Positions 40,683 through 50,975 of a stretch of 64,000 bases of DNA are shown piece after piece (position 1 is the first letter of the stretch; every line of letters begins with the position of its first letter). The notes under the pieces were generated by a model. The model ran no database searches. It was not told the origin of the DNA and saw only the letters and a list, made by a program, of their open reading frames with translations. Source of the DNA: Isoetes taiwanensis. Its lineage: Eukaryota > Streptophyta > Lycopodiopsida > Isoetales > Isoetaceae. The stretch spans positions 8,643,358 through 8,707,357 of the forward strand of contig JAJEKV010000052.1 in NCBI GenBank assembly GCA_021234155.1, written 5' to 3'. The translations under genes and the position numbers were made by a program.

Positions 40683-41240
40683 GGTGACCAGGTAGGTGAA
40701 ACTGCCCGGATGGGCAAACTGTATCTCGAAGGTGTTTTATCTTGGTGACAACTAAATTGGGCGGGCGCCGAGTCTCTGCCTACTTCACAGGTCTTTAACC
40801 ACCACGAACAAATTGGGCGAGCGCCCAATTTGTGCGCGGATATGTCCTGCTCAGAACGACAACCTTCTTTTGTACCCATTGTGAGACTGACTGCATCAAT
40901 AATACCCTTATATAAGCGCCTGATTCGGTTCAAATTGGGCGGCCGCCCAATTTGCAACAATGGGACAAATTGGGCGGTCGCCCATATTGTTCCTTTTACG
41001 TAGATGACCGATATAGGTGAAACTGTCCGGTTGGGCAATCTGTATCTCGAATGTGTTTTCTCTTGGTGACAGCTAAATTGGGCGGACGCCGAGTGTGTGC
41101 CTACTTTACAGCTCCTCTACCACCACGAACAAATTGGGCTGCCCAATTTGTCTTGATATGGCCTCTTCAGTGAGAACCTTCTTTTCTACCCATTGTGAGA
41201 CTTCTATGCATCCAATACTAACCTTATACAAGGGGAATCT
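40683..41240 (+). repeat. tandem duplication, ~330-bp period, carrying palindromes
   Basis: 40683-40920 and 41014-41240 are diverged direct copies: GGTGAAACTG..CGG.TGGGCAA, CTGTATCTCGAA, CTTGGTGACA.CTAAATTGGG, CACCACGAACAAATTGGGC, CCCATTGTGAGACT. Each carries one half and one full palindrome, and the full palindrome centre differs between copies (GCGAGCGC against a shorter GCTGC). Confidence 0.75.
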
Positions 41241-41359
41241 AAACACCTCATATACGTAAAAGGGCACCCGCCCAATTTTATTGTCCTTGTAACCATTGAA
41301 TGGGAGTCCCCCCGTGTCATTTGCATTGCTTTCTCGCCTTCCTTACTCGATTTTAACAC

Positions 41360-43600
41360 TCATCAAATCCTTGTGCGGGTTGTGTATCTCTTCCTTAATG
41401 AACATCTAGTAGCAAAGGGAGTTGTGGGGCAAATGACACAATGCCACTTCAAGGAGATATCGAAAGGACTACCGAAAGGCGGTGTGGAGGAAGTGTTCAA
41501 GGCCACCATACCCTTCCCCGGCCAACTCCGGATGCAACCACAATAGCGTAGAAGCCGGGGGCTCATTCATTCTGGAGGAGAAGTGAAGATGCTCGTGGAG
41601 TCGCTCGCTAATGACGCCCCCAAAGAAAAGACAAATGGACAAATGTGGGGAAGGAGACAAAACCGCCCGACAAGATATACCCTTCTTGAAAAGGATTGTG
41701 AGATATGGCACTCATGCGACTCCATTATTGCCGGAAAGGGATTCATATCTTTCATCGCCCCGATGATGCGGTTTGTGACCGGTTTACGGGTTTCAAGTTT
41801 GTGGGAGTATCAGAATCGAAGGTTTCCCTCCCCTTTCAAAGTGAACATCCGCTGCCGGGGTTGCTTGCGTGCCGGGGCGGGGATGCTCGTGAGATGGAGC
41901 AATGACCTCGTCTGTGTTGTTGACGGAGTAAAGGTCTGGAGATATTGACCGCAAACACACCGCAACAGAAGCGATATTGTGTCCAGCCGGGGGAGCTCGA
42001 GCATCGAAGCACCCAAATTATGAGAAACGACATTACACTTTTCATTCCGACAACCCGGGAAGGTTGTTAGGCCACCAAAGCTTGCTCGTCTCACCACTGT
42101 CGAGAATGCTATCCTCACTTACGGGGAGGACCTTGTGTTGCAAGAATAGGTGTTGTGTCGGGTTCTCTAGGAATCAAGTTGTTAACATGCTAAAGGAATT
42201 CCTTGCCATGAAATCAAGTGATAGGGTTACTTTTGTTTATGACATGTTCGCCAACAACATGAAAGGTCGAAGAGTGGGACGACTGGTGCTGCAGGGGAAT
42301 CTCGTTTGCGAAAGGGCGTGGTACCTTGGTCTCGGGATCTCAAAGTCGGGCGATCTGAAATGGAAGGCCCAATTTCTTGAGGGTGCACGCAAGGCCGAAC
42401 ATGGTAACTGGCACCTTGAAGCCTCGCTCCTCGACGTTGGCATGTGAGGCCGTTTTCCATGTTCGTGAGGGAGAACGGTGAATCCTTGCCCCAATCGTAA
42501 AGCGGGAGAGAAACGAGGAGGGATAAGAGAGAATGTCGAAAGTTGCCCGCAATGTTTACTTAAGTCCAAAGATTCTAGAAGAGGTTAATGCAGAGTTTGT
42601 GGCATTGACCGGCAAGAAGGTATCACCGACGTGTTTTCATAGAACGGGAGGCGGAGTTTCCGGACGCCAAGATATCGCAAAGAAAATTGCATTCTCCAAA
42701 TGCGATACATGTGAGGTGATCCGTCACGGGTTCTTGAAGACCAAAGATGAAGGAGAGAGGAGGATGTTGCATGATGAAAGAAGAGCGCATAGATCGGAGC
42801 AGGGCCTCGTGGTCGCATTACGCGATCGGGTCGTGGAGATTATACTCCCACGTATCCCTACCAATATCTTTGTATTATTCACGACAAAATGGATCAAGCC
42901 AAAACAATGATTCCAAAATTGCAACAATCTGAAAAGTCTCTCCGAGACTTGACAAGCTGAAACGACATTGACCGGTGCATTGACTCATGGTCATGGGAAT
43001 GGATCTTATGGAAACTTTGCCCCGACTTATGGCCGGATGACTCTAACTTCCATGTAGGTTCTTTGAATAGCATCTTGAAGAGATTAGAGATGGGGCACGC
43101 AGTATGCGGAGGCCACCCGCCGCTGCCCGAATCATCTGCTCCAAAATGGGTCTCCTCATTATGCGAGACACAACGGCCTTGGAGTCAAAGTTGTCACTAT
43201 CCAATACCAAAGATACCGCTAATTTGCCACAGTAACGGGGACCATCATTGAAGCCTCTCTCTCGCCAAGATACTTTATTTGGTACCGACAACGATCCGAC
43301 GTAACAAGAATAGGTATGTTTTCTCCTATCTTTCTTACCTAGTATATCTTGGTGTGTTTGAAGAGATTGAGCTAGGGTTCATGATGCCCGGGTCACACAC
43401 ATGATGATATCGATGCCTTGTTTGGTAACTTCTCTACATCTTTAAAGAAGGCGAGGGTGCTCACAATGCCGAACCACTTGTATGAATTCCACAAATGCAA
43501 CTTGAATACACCCGCCCCCCTATGTTGTTGACAAAGTTCCGATTGGAAGGGTTTTATAGAAGGCTACATACCGGATGGGGATGATAGATTGACAGTCATA
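41360..43600 (+). pseudogene. transposase-like gene, catalytic region, many frameshifts
   Basis: Coding blocks across changing frames: a Cys-containing N-terminal part (CCKNRCCVGFSRNQVVNMLK, ~42130-42200), GRLVLQGNLVCERAWYLGLG (~42280-42340), FSKCDTCEVIRHGF (~42695), then IIHDKMDQAKTMIPKLQQSE (~42880-42940), THGHGNGSYGNFAPTYG (~42985-43035), a TDN block, NKNRYVFSYLSYLVYLG (~43306-43355) and GHTHDDIDALFGNF (~43392-43433). This order matches, from memory, a widespread family of uncharacterised transposase-like proteins with acidic blocks (DxMDQAKT, DN...NKNRY, GHTHDDID), annotated DUF7869 or similar. At least five frame changes were seen. No terminal inverted repeats were identified. Confidence 0.6.
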
Positions 43601-43631
43601 CCACCCCTCTAACTTTCGTGATTCGCTATGA

Positions 43632-44450
43632 ATGGTGATTGGCCGGTCATGTATTACAAAACTAGACCCACTTACCGGATTGGTTGCCCTTGGTGGAATA
43701 AAGATGTGGAAAGAAAAAGAGGACGGGAAGCCCATGATGCCAGTTGGATATCCTAAGCTGCTTCCTCCCAAGAAATCGGTGAAGGACCTTGGCCTGCTGC
43801 GAAACAGTATCCACAAGCATATATTGCATTGGGTTGCTTGTTCAACGTCTAACAAAGGTGCTCCAGAAACTGCCAACTACTCGGCACAGTTCACGGCCAC
43901 GATTGAATATTGGATGAAACTCTTGCAAGAACTCGGGAACATCAGCAGTGACGAAGGCACTTATAATGACTTCTGGCCATGTACTAGGCAAGCACAAGCT
44001 CCACCTCATGTAGCTGTAGTGGTAGAGCCAATTGCTACTATCACTCCTCCTTATGTCGGCCCCTGGAAGGACAAACCTGTGCCGGAATTCAACCCATACA
44101 AAGATTTGAAGAAAGGTATGTTTATTATGGCACGCCCTGATGATGTGTTGTGCCCAACTTGGGTGGGCCTAGCTACTGAGGACCCACAAGTGGATGATAA
44201 GAATGAGAACTTTGAGACTATTCTGGTGACTTGGTGGGAGCCAATCCCAGTGAGGAACCAAGTCTACCCAGCTAATTATGCCAATTGTTGGAAGAAGAGA
44301 TGGAGGCCAACGACTGCAAGTGACCGCATAGAAGTGGAGACTATCGACTACGCTTGGGAGCCATCAAACAAGAAGAAGATACCTAATATTATTAAGATAC
44401 CCGTGCATGCTGCTGAGGCATATGCAGCACTCGCAGGGGATGTCAACTAG
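43632..44450 (+). CDS. C-terminal part of the transposase-like gene
   Basis: 272 open codons. The first ~35 probably belong to another frame; from MPVGYPKLLPPKKSV onward it reads as protein. Features: IHKHILHWVACSTSNKGAPE, a Pro-rich linker, then a compact module with KKGMFIMARPDDVLCPTWVG, ILVTWWEPIPVRNQ, YANCWKKRWRPTTASDRI and VETIDYAWEPSNKKKIP. The last module resembles small beta-barrel (BAH or Tudor-like) tails; that is an impression, not a match. The uninterrupted frame contrasts with the broken upstream part. Together with it, the gene would span about 42.1-44.45 kb. Confidence 0.5.
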   Translation: MVIGRSCITKLDPLTGLVALGGIKMWKEKEDGKPMMPVGYPKLLPPKKSVKDLGLLRNSIHKHILHWVACSTSNKGAPETANYSAQFTATIEYWMKLLQELGNISSDEGTYNDFWPCTRQAQAPPHVAVVVEPIATITPPYVGPWKDKPVPEFNPYKDLKKGMFIMARPDDVLCPTWVGLATEDPQVDDKNENFETILVTWWEPIPVRNQVYPANYANCWKKRWRPTTASDRIEVETIDYAWEPSNKKKIPNIIKIPVHAAEAYAALAGDVN

Positions 44451-45012
44451 TGTATGAAAATGAGTCATTCATCCAAGTGTACTAAAAAATGGTCCATAAA
44501 TTCAGGTATTGTCCATAATTAATGAAATTGTGCTTATAAAGTCTATTTAGGTTTGAAACACTAATAATTTTGATGGGTGAAGTGGTTGAGCTGCTTTTTG
44601 GTTTTTCAGGTTTTCTTGTGCAAGCACATTGGATCAGTTTTTTGGAGTTTGTGGCATTGCAATCATTTCATTTTTTTTTTGGAATTATTTCGAGTTGGCC
44701 GTGCGCATAAAGCCTACTAGCGCATGGAGATTATTCGACTTTTTGCTCCCAGTTCAGAACTTAACGTTATCTATTATATTGCTCCTAGTCCATTTTTTAT
44801 CCTCATGGTTTTCCTTAAAACCCCGAAAGGGCAGGTTTTTTGTCAAGGGGATAAGATTTCGGACTTTGTGTTGTGTGGTTTTACTTTTTAATTTATATAA
44901 CTATCGATAATTGGGTTTAAAAAGGTGTTTGGCTTTTTATATATTTTTGGCAATCCATCATTGTAACTCTACTTATTCTTTTTTGGAACACTCAATAAGG
45001 AAAGCCACTTCA

Positions 45013-45049
45013 CTATGTTATTTGTTGTTGTATAGAGTCTCACAAGAAT
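45013..45049. repeat. right copy of the block-bounding direct repeat
   Basis: CTATGTTATTTGTTGTTGTA followed by TAGAGTCTCACAAGAAT, nearly the same as 31612-31646. Outside the shared ~36 bp the flanks differ. Confidence 0.6.
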
Positions 45050-45107
45050 AGGGAAAGCATTAAAATGTCATTTTAAATGTACAAAAAAGTCAGTTTTGGA
45101 TGTAGAG

Positions 45108-45710
45108 CATAGATACCCGGATCGGGAACGTTTTCATCACGTGGACCTTCTCCCCGGAACCGGAACTGGAACGGGCGGGAACGGGAACTGCCGGAACGTG
45201 AATCTGAACCTTAATCTTAAAAATGGAGTTCCCAACTATTATACTTGTACTTTTTTACTTGCTTTACTTTGTTTATCAAATTTATTTTACATGGAAATTA
45301 TAAACCTTAAATAGCAACACATATTGGCAGTACAAAGTACAATCCGACACTAGAATCAGAGAAACTAAATGATTTCAACTTCTAGACTTGTAAATTTATG
45401 ATTTCGACTTGTTTCCTTGTTAAAACTGTTGATTTCGACCTATCTTCCGCCATATCCACGACCGCCAATTTATTTTAGGTTTTATTTTCTTGTAAAATTT
45501 AACTTTTAGGTCATTTGATAATGTTGAAATTTTATTTTTCTTTTCCCATGTTGGGAACGTTGTAACCGGAACGTCGGGAACGGAGTTCCCAATGATGTTC
45601 CCGGTAAGACACACTTTGGGAACGTAAGGAGAAGTTCCCGGAACGCCTCAAGCATGGGAACACGTGTTGGAACGGGAACGGAGTGTGGAACGGGGTTCCG
45701 GGTATCTATG
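45108..45710. mobile_element. hAT-type miniature element with 8-bp TSD
   Basis: A 603-bp element. Its left end is CATAGATACCCGGATCGGGA, and the right end reverse-complemented is CATAGATACCCGGAACCCCG. Both flanks have ATGTAGAG (45100-45107 and 45711-45718). An 8-bp target duplication and short inverted termini starting CA fit the hAT superfamily. GGGAACG/CGTTCCC and CCGGAACG words are repeated near both ends, as expected of transposase-binding subterminal motifs. The middle is AT-rich and codes for nothing. Confidence 0.88.
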
Positions 45711-45718
45711 ATGTAGAG

Positions 45719-47499
45719 ACATACTCCACATCAAACAGTTATACGACCCATTGTGAAGGTTGTTTAATTTAAGTGAAGATTATTTAATTGAACATTATTC
45801 GAGGCAAATTGTTTGGTTTGGTGTAGTACTTCGTGTAGCCTTAACCAGTTGTTTTCGTAGCACTATGTCTACAAGAGATAACGTATGTTAGCAGCAGATT
45901 GAGTACACATACAGTTGGGTTTTCTATATATTCTTGTAACTAATAACATGAACAAACTTTAAACGGTTCTTATTTTTATTTATGCAGGTTTAGGTATCAT
46001 AACATTGCAGTTCATACATGGAGCATTCATCGCCATGTTTTGGGAGCTTTTGATTCTTTGCATGAGGTTCTAGAAGCCTGTAGATTTACACTTAAATATT
46101 ATGACTACTCAAGTAGAATAGATGATGCTTAATCTATTTTATTCTCAAACATGTGGAATGGCATTAAAAAAAAAGAAAATATCTGCAATTTATGAAGGAA
46201 ACTAGAATTCCCTTGCATATGATGCAAATTGTATGCACTTAGTCATCTTTGTTGTAATCGCATTGTGAGGCCTGCAAAAATATATGGGTCAAATCATTTA
46301 CAGGCCTTGCATTTGATTTGGAATCAAGTTTGACATAGAACAACTGATGCTCGATCATCCTACCACAATACTTTGGGAATTTTAAAGACTATATATAGTT
46401 TGTAATTTCATTTTATTGTTGAATAAGATTTCTTGTAGTGCTAACTTGTATATTTTGCACATGAAGGAACCGCTTATGTGCCCTTCTATCTGACTCTACC
46501 TTGCAACAACTTTAGACTTTGAGCACAAAATTCATTATAATTAAATATTGCAGTGTCATGCATAATTAGATGTTCTAATCATTTAAGTTCTTTCTGTATT
46601 AACTAAATCCATTTTGTACAGTTACATCTCTTAAAATCTTTGCTATATTAACTAAATCCATTTTGTACAAGTTACATCTCTTAAAATCTTAAGAAAGTTG
46701 ACAATGACGAACTGTTAGAGGTTGCATATAGCAAAAAACTAAGCTCTTATTGCATTCCTTAAGGGTATGTTCATTTTTGTGCATATTTGCCCTAACACTA
46801 ACGTCATCATTGAGAACGCAAAGATCTTATGTCAAAGTACTTTATGGGCAATCCTTCTAGAGTATCGTAGGATATCAACTTCTCAAGAAGCTCTCAACTT
46901 AACAAGTTCTATGATAACAACTTTAATAAAAAATCACCATTCTTATCCCAAATGAATACGAACTCAACCAAATATGAAAATATTAACAAAAGCATATAAC
47001 CTAACCGTCATAATTAGAGATGTGGCCATATAAAATACTTATAGATGTGGCCATGTAAAATACTTATAGTCAACAATTATATGTGATTTTCATTTTGCTA
47101 TTGTAAAGTATTTAAACTATGCATTATGTTGTTTAGTGTGGAAGTTTGAACAAATTGTTGAAGATGTGTACCCTCTTAAGCCTTGACTTAAATGTATGCA
47201 ATTACATTTCATACTCCAAGTTGGAAATCCATAAAGTAAAACGTTAAATTAAACCTGGATAATGTTAATGATCAAGGTGGATATTTGGCACCATGGTTTT
47301 ATTTTATGCCCAAAATGAGCATGGGAAGGAGGTACATCCGACATACAAGGTCAGGGTTGATAGAAAAGCGCAACAAATGAAAAACACGTGAACTACAAAG
47401 CCACTAATCAAAATGAAACATAAAAATGCAAAGCACCCCAAGCACTATGAATTATATATGAAAGACAATCTGAAGCAAATTAAAGTAGTAGTGCAAAAA
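45719..47499. other. gene-free AT-rich region with small tandem duplications
   Basis: No convincing reading frame. A ~57-bp unit (TTAACTAAATCCATTTTGTA ... TCTCTTAAAATCTT) is duplicated at 46596-46690, and a ~27-bp unit (GATGTGGCCAT.TAAAATACT) at 47020-47070. It ends at the tail of LINE copy 2. Confidence 0.45.
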
Positions 47500-47956
47500 C
47501 AATAAGAATAAGAATAAGAATAGTTTTTTATCGTCCACTGAGACCAATCGGCCTATGGGACCCAGAAGGAGCCTTAACAAACTTATTCTTGTCCCGGGTT
47601 AAAACCCCGCCGGAAGGGTTTTCGAGGGAAAACCGTGGCGATAATAAGAATGTCACCAAACCGCATAAGTATACATCATCATGAAATAAATGTGTATGTA
47701 CATATCAAGCGTGCCCGGGACAAAGCTGATCTCGCATGTCCATGACCTCCTCGGGTATGATCCTAGCACCCGTCACGGATGCCGATGCTCAATGTCACAT
47801 GTAGCGGCCGCGGGCGACCAACTCAACATAAGCGCCCCGGATTTGATCATATCTTTGGGCAACTTTGAAGGGTATGAGATTCATCCTCAATGACTCCCAT
47901 TTGGCGGCATTGACATTAGCACATCCCCGGCGTGGCTCACCAATCCATCTGCTGTC

Positions 47957-48328
47957 TCAATTCGAAGATGATGTGCCCCCGATGCGAATGGAGGCAATGA
48001 GTCTGCGTCTTTTCATGGGCAAGTGGGTGCGCAGGTAGCATTGTGGGCCTCGTTCCAATGTGGGATTTATGTGGCGCTGGTAGTGTGCTGTCTTGACCTG
48101 TTCAAGGGTGCTGGCATCCCAAAGCTTGTTGATGAAGCAAGCGTCAAGATATTGCCTCAAGCTATGGCGATCTGCCTCTGTTTGCACATGTATGCACCTG
48201 TGCTCCTGCACATTCCATCTAGCCATCCATTGAGCTCTCTTTTCCCTCCAGCAGGCCTTGAGGCGCTGTGGCCCCATTGCCATGATATAAGCTAGTTTAG
48301 GGAGACGAGCATCGTCCATGTTGACCAC
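47957..48328 (-). pseudogene. LINE ORF2 C-terminal domain
   Basis: An open frame of 123 codons with LPKLAYIMAMGPQRLKACWR, a Trp/Arg/Cys/His-containing stretch (WNVQEHRCIHVQTEADRH) and ERGPQCYLRTHLPMKRRRL. The adjacent sequence down to ~47800 reads GEPRRGCANVNAAKWESLRM in another frame, probably the Cys-containing tail. It lies at the 3' side of RT as in other LINEs. Confidence 0.55.
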
Positions 48329-48537
48329 CTTCTAAAAATAGACAATGTGGCGATCAATAGCCGCCCTCTGAAGAGGCAAGAATCCTGTCTCTTGCAGTAG
48401 AATTTGATATGGGACTGTGGACTTCACCCCTAGTGCTCGTACCAAGAAGGCTTTCTGCACCTGCTCCAAGTCATTCCAAGTAGCGAGGGATACTACTGGG
48501 CCCTATACTTCAACCCCGTATAAAAGGACAGGCTCCA

Positions 48538-49716
48538 CTAAGACCTTGAACAGGTGTGACTGATGGGTCCAATCATACAACTCCGCTCTATGACTATTGT
48601 TTTGCATTGCATATAGTGCTTTCCGGCCCTTGAAGAACTTCGTAGCCGTATGGATGTGTCCCAGTGCATAGTAGAAGGAAACTCCACTCCCAAATATTTG
48701 TATGTGGATTCTACTTCCACATTCTGCCCTCGGTAAATGAAGGAGGGGATCCTCGGCTGTCGTGAAGATGATATGAAAACCACCTTAGTCTTGGCCAAGT
48801 TGACGCAAGATATCGGCCGCTTGACAAAATGTGTCCGAGGCATCGAGATGTCGTTGCATGTCTGCTGGTGTGTAAGCTAGGAGGTCCACATCATCGTATA
48901 TATTAACCGCTTGATGATCCGGGTAGAGAAGGTGAGCCCCGCCGCCCCCATTATTAGCAAGCCCGACTCTCAATTGATCAATGTAAAGCCCAAACAATGT
49001 TGGGGAGAGGGGCATCCCCGACGAACCCGATACTACTATCAAATGGTTGGCTTGTCGGTTTGCAACCGGCCGAGCATCTTTCATATAGCACGGCATTAAT
49101 CGCATTACGCAAATCTCACAGAACCCCCACCGTCGCAATCTTGCTCATAGTTTTCCCCGAGGCGCGGTGTCAAATGCCTTCGCAAAATCCACGCGAAGCA
49201 ACAATATAGATCCCGACGGGTTCCTACCGCTCTTCAACCAGAGCTCGCAATGTGAAGATGTGGTCAATGGTTGAGTGTCGAGTCTCAATCCTGCCTGGGT
49301 GAGGGCCCATCTCTCGCTGCCTCTGCCCGACAATCAACTGGCTGCCGAGAATCCCGGCAAAGTATTTTGCAAACACCGAATCCCGACCATGATTGTTCGG
49401 TGGTAATTGGGCGGTCGCGTGTCACCCGCCTTATAGATGGGAACAACTCGCTATTGGTCCACCGCGGCGGGGAAGCCTTCTGTAATGCCTTGTTGAACAA
49501 AGGCGGTCGCAAGATCGATATTATAGATGGCCCCGCCGCATGCCATCTAGGTGCGAGGCTTTCCCATTGGCAAGACGCCGTAAGCCTTGTTCCACGTCCG
49601 AATGCGTGATTTCCAAAGATGGCCTTCTTGCGGGGGTAATCTTTGCATGTGCACCCCCAGGATCGTATAGGCTGTTGCAAGTATTGCCTCCCATCGCCGG
49701 GGGAGTGATGTTCCAC
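48538..49716 (-). pseudogene. LINE reverse transcriptase domain, several frames
   Basis: Blocks in order: a fingers block in a frame reading HSDVEQGLRRLANGKAS (~49580-49640); SGSILLLRVDFAKAFDTAPR (~49150-49210), RT motif A with its Asp; GMPLSPTLFGLYIDQLRVGL (~48950-49030), motif B; VNIYDDVDLLAYTPADMQRH (~48850-48905), motif C. Here the usual Y-A-D-D lacks the Ala, an in-frame loss of three bases. Then VNLAKTKVVFISSSRQPRIP and YKYLGVEFPS (~48680-48810) from the thumb. RT makes cDNA at the nicked target. As written the copy is inactive. Confidence 0.8.
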
Positions 49717-49721
49717 GTGGG

Positions 49722-50960
49722 TCAGATCGCCTTTCTAAGAACCCTTCGCCGGAAGGTCCCGGGTGACGTTCGGGAGATAAAACATTTCCCTTTGATGCTT
49801 GTTTTGCAATGTACCGCTTTCTTAGCTTTAAGGAAGACGCTGCGGTCTTTGTCGGACCGCATGTGGGCGTAAAAGCGTGGTCTCCGTGACTTGGCGGAGC
49901 CGGCGTTTGTGTTCCTTGCACTCGCATCAAACCATTGATTACGTGGGAAGGTTGTGTTCACGGAGGTCCGTCGCGCAGCGCTTATTCCAAAGCATCTCTT
50001 CTGCCTTGATCCTAAGCACATCGGTCGGCCGGCCGTATGTCTTTGCTCTAGTGTAGGATATTGCAAAATTTCTGCCAGGTCATCTATAAGCATCACGGGC
50101 ATAAGCCCCCGCATGTTCATAATCATCCAATCGCAGAGGCATGTGAGGAGTCGTGGCACGGGGGTTCGCACAACCCCTTAAGCCAACTTCAAGTAAAGTG
50201 GTAAGTGGTCCGAGTCGATCTCTTCCATCCCTATTAGTTGTTCCCACACGGAAGTGCTTGACGACATGCATATCCCCTTTTCGGGCACCGGCACATAGTC
50301 CACCACACTAGATCCTCCCCACGGTTTTCCCGTCTACAAGTGCTCTTGTGGGCCGGCCACCGTGCCGATCCATTGCGGATACAGTCAAAGATACCACGAG
50401 CAAAAGCAATTGTCTACCATAGCGCATGACCGATTGTCATCCGATGTCCGCGGGCCAAGCTCCTTCACGCGGACGCCTTGCAATATATCATCGATCAAGG
50501 GATCAAATCTCATGGGTTGTTCTACCCGGCAGCGCATTGAAATCTCCAAGGAGTATGACCTTTGCCCAACCCAATCTTTGTTGTATGTCATCATATAGAT
50601 CGACATAGGGTCCAACCTATCCACATCCGAAAGTGGGTGTGATAGAAGTTGCTTTCTCGCGCATGTGGAAAGTAGCGGTACGCCACAAAGAGGGGCCTCT
50701 TGCGGTTTTGCACATGCACCCACAAGTACCGGTTGTGCTTGTCCGTTGAACAAGGAGATTGACTGCCAAGGCCGCTCGATAGTAGCGAGTAACTCCCCAT
50801 GCCCCGCTAAGTCCGGGTGGCCGTATCCCGCAAGTCGGGTGATTCGTGTCCCTGCATGCTCCCATGTTTCCATAAGGAAGATGAGATCCATATCTGCGGC
50901 AACGAGTTGAGACTATCTCCCTTCGCCATGGGAAGCCCCGAGCAATTCGGGGAGACCATC
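49722..50960 (-). pseudogene. LINE endonuclease and linker, fragmented
   Basis: Fragments of the EEP endonuclease in several frames: MDLIFLMETWEHAGTR (metal-binding Glu) at ~50840-50890, YRYFPHARESNFYHTHF at ~50640-50690, and the Asp-rich middle at ~50480-50600, each with a counterpart in the first LINE copy (METWKHAGH, YFPHVESNFYNTH). The post-endonuclease block is at 49870-50170 (FPRNQWFDASARNTNA). Compared with copy 1, words with CTG or CAG are often shortened to CG. Confidence 0.65.
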
Positions 50961-50975
50961 GCGAGGCAATAATTC

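Larger units (their letters stand above)
33100..41279. repeat. dispersed palindromes AAATTGGGC-core-GCCCAATTT, about twenty copies
   Basis: Copies, full or half, lie near 33100, 33133, 33244, 34181, 34226-34257, 34795, 34870, 37086, 37130, 37173, 38915, 38957, 39037, 39076, 40754, 40809-40832, 40931-40954, 40966, 41074, 41130-41150 and 41257. The arms are constant, while the centre varies but usually remains self-complementary: GCGCCCGC, GCGGCCGC, GCGGGCGC, GCGAGCGC, GCAGC. The copy at 34226-34257 is a perfect 32-bp palindrome. None was seen elsewhere in the window. They fall between reading frames rather than inside them. Confidence 0.85.

Noticed and set aside
41810..42118. Minus-strand frames over 41.8-42.5 kb
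   Set aside because: They are antisense to the plus-strand transposase-like gene, whose motifs are recognisable.
44629..44910. Hydrophobic 93-codon frame
   Set aside because: T-rich sequence gives Phe/Leu runs; no start context or homologous copy.
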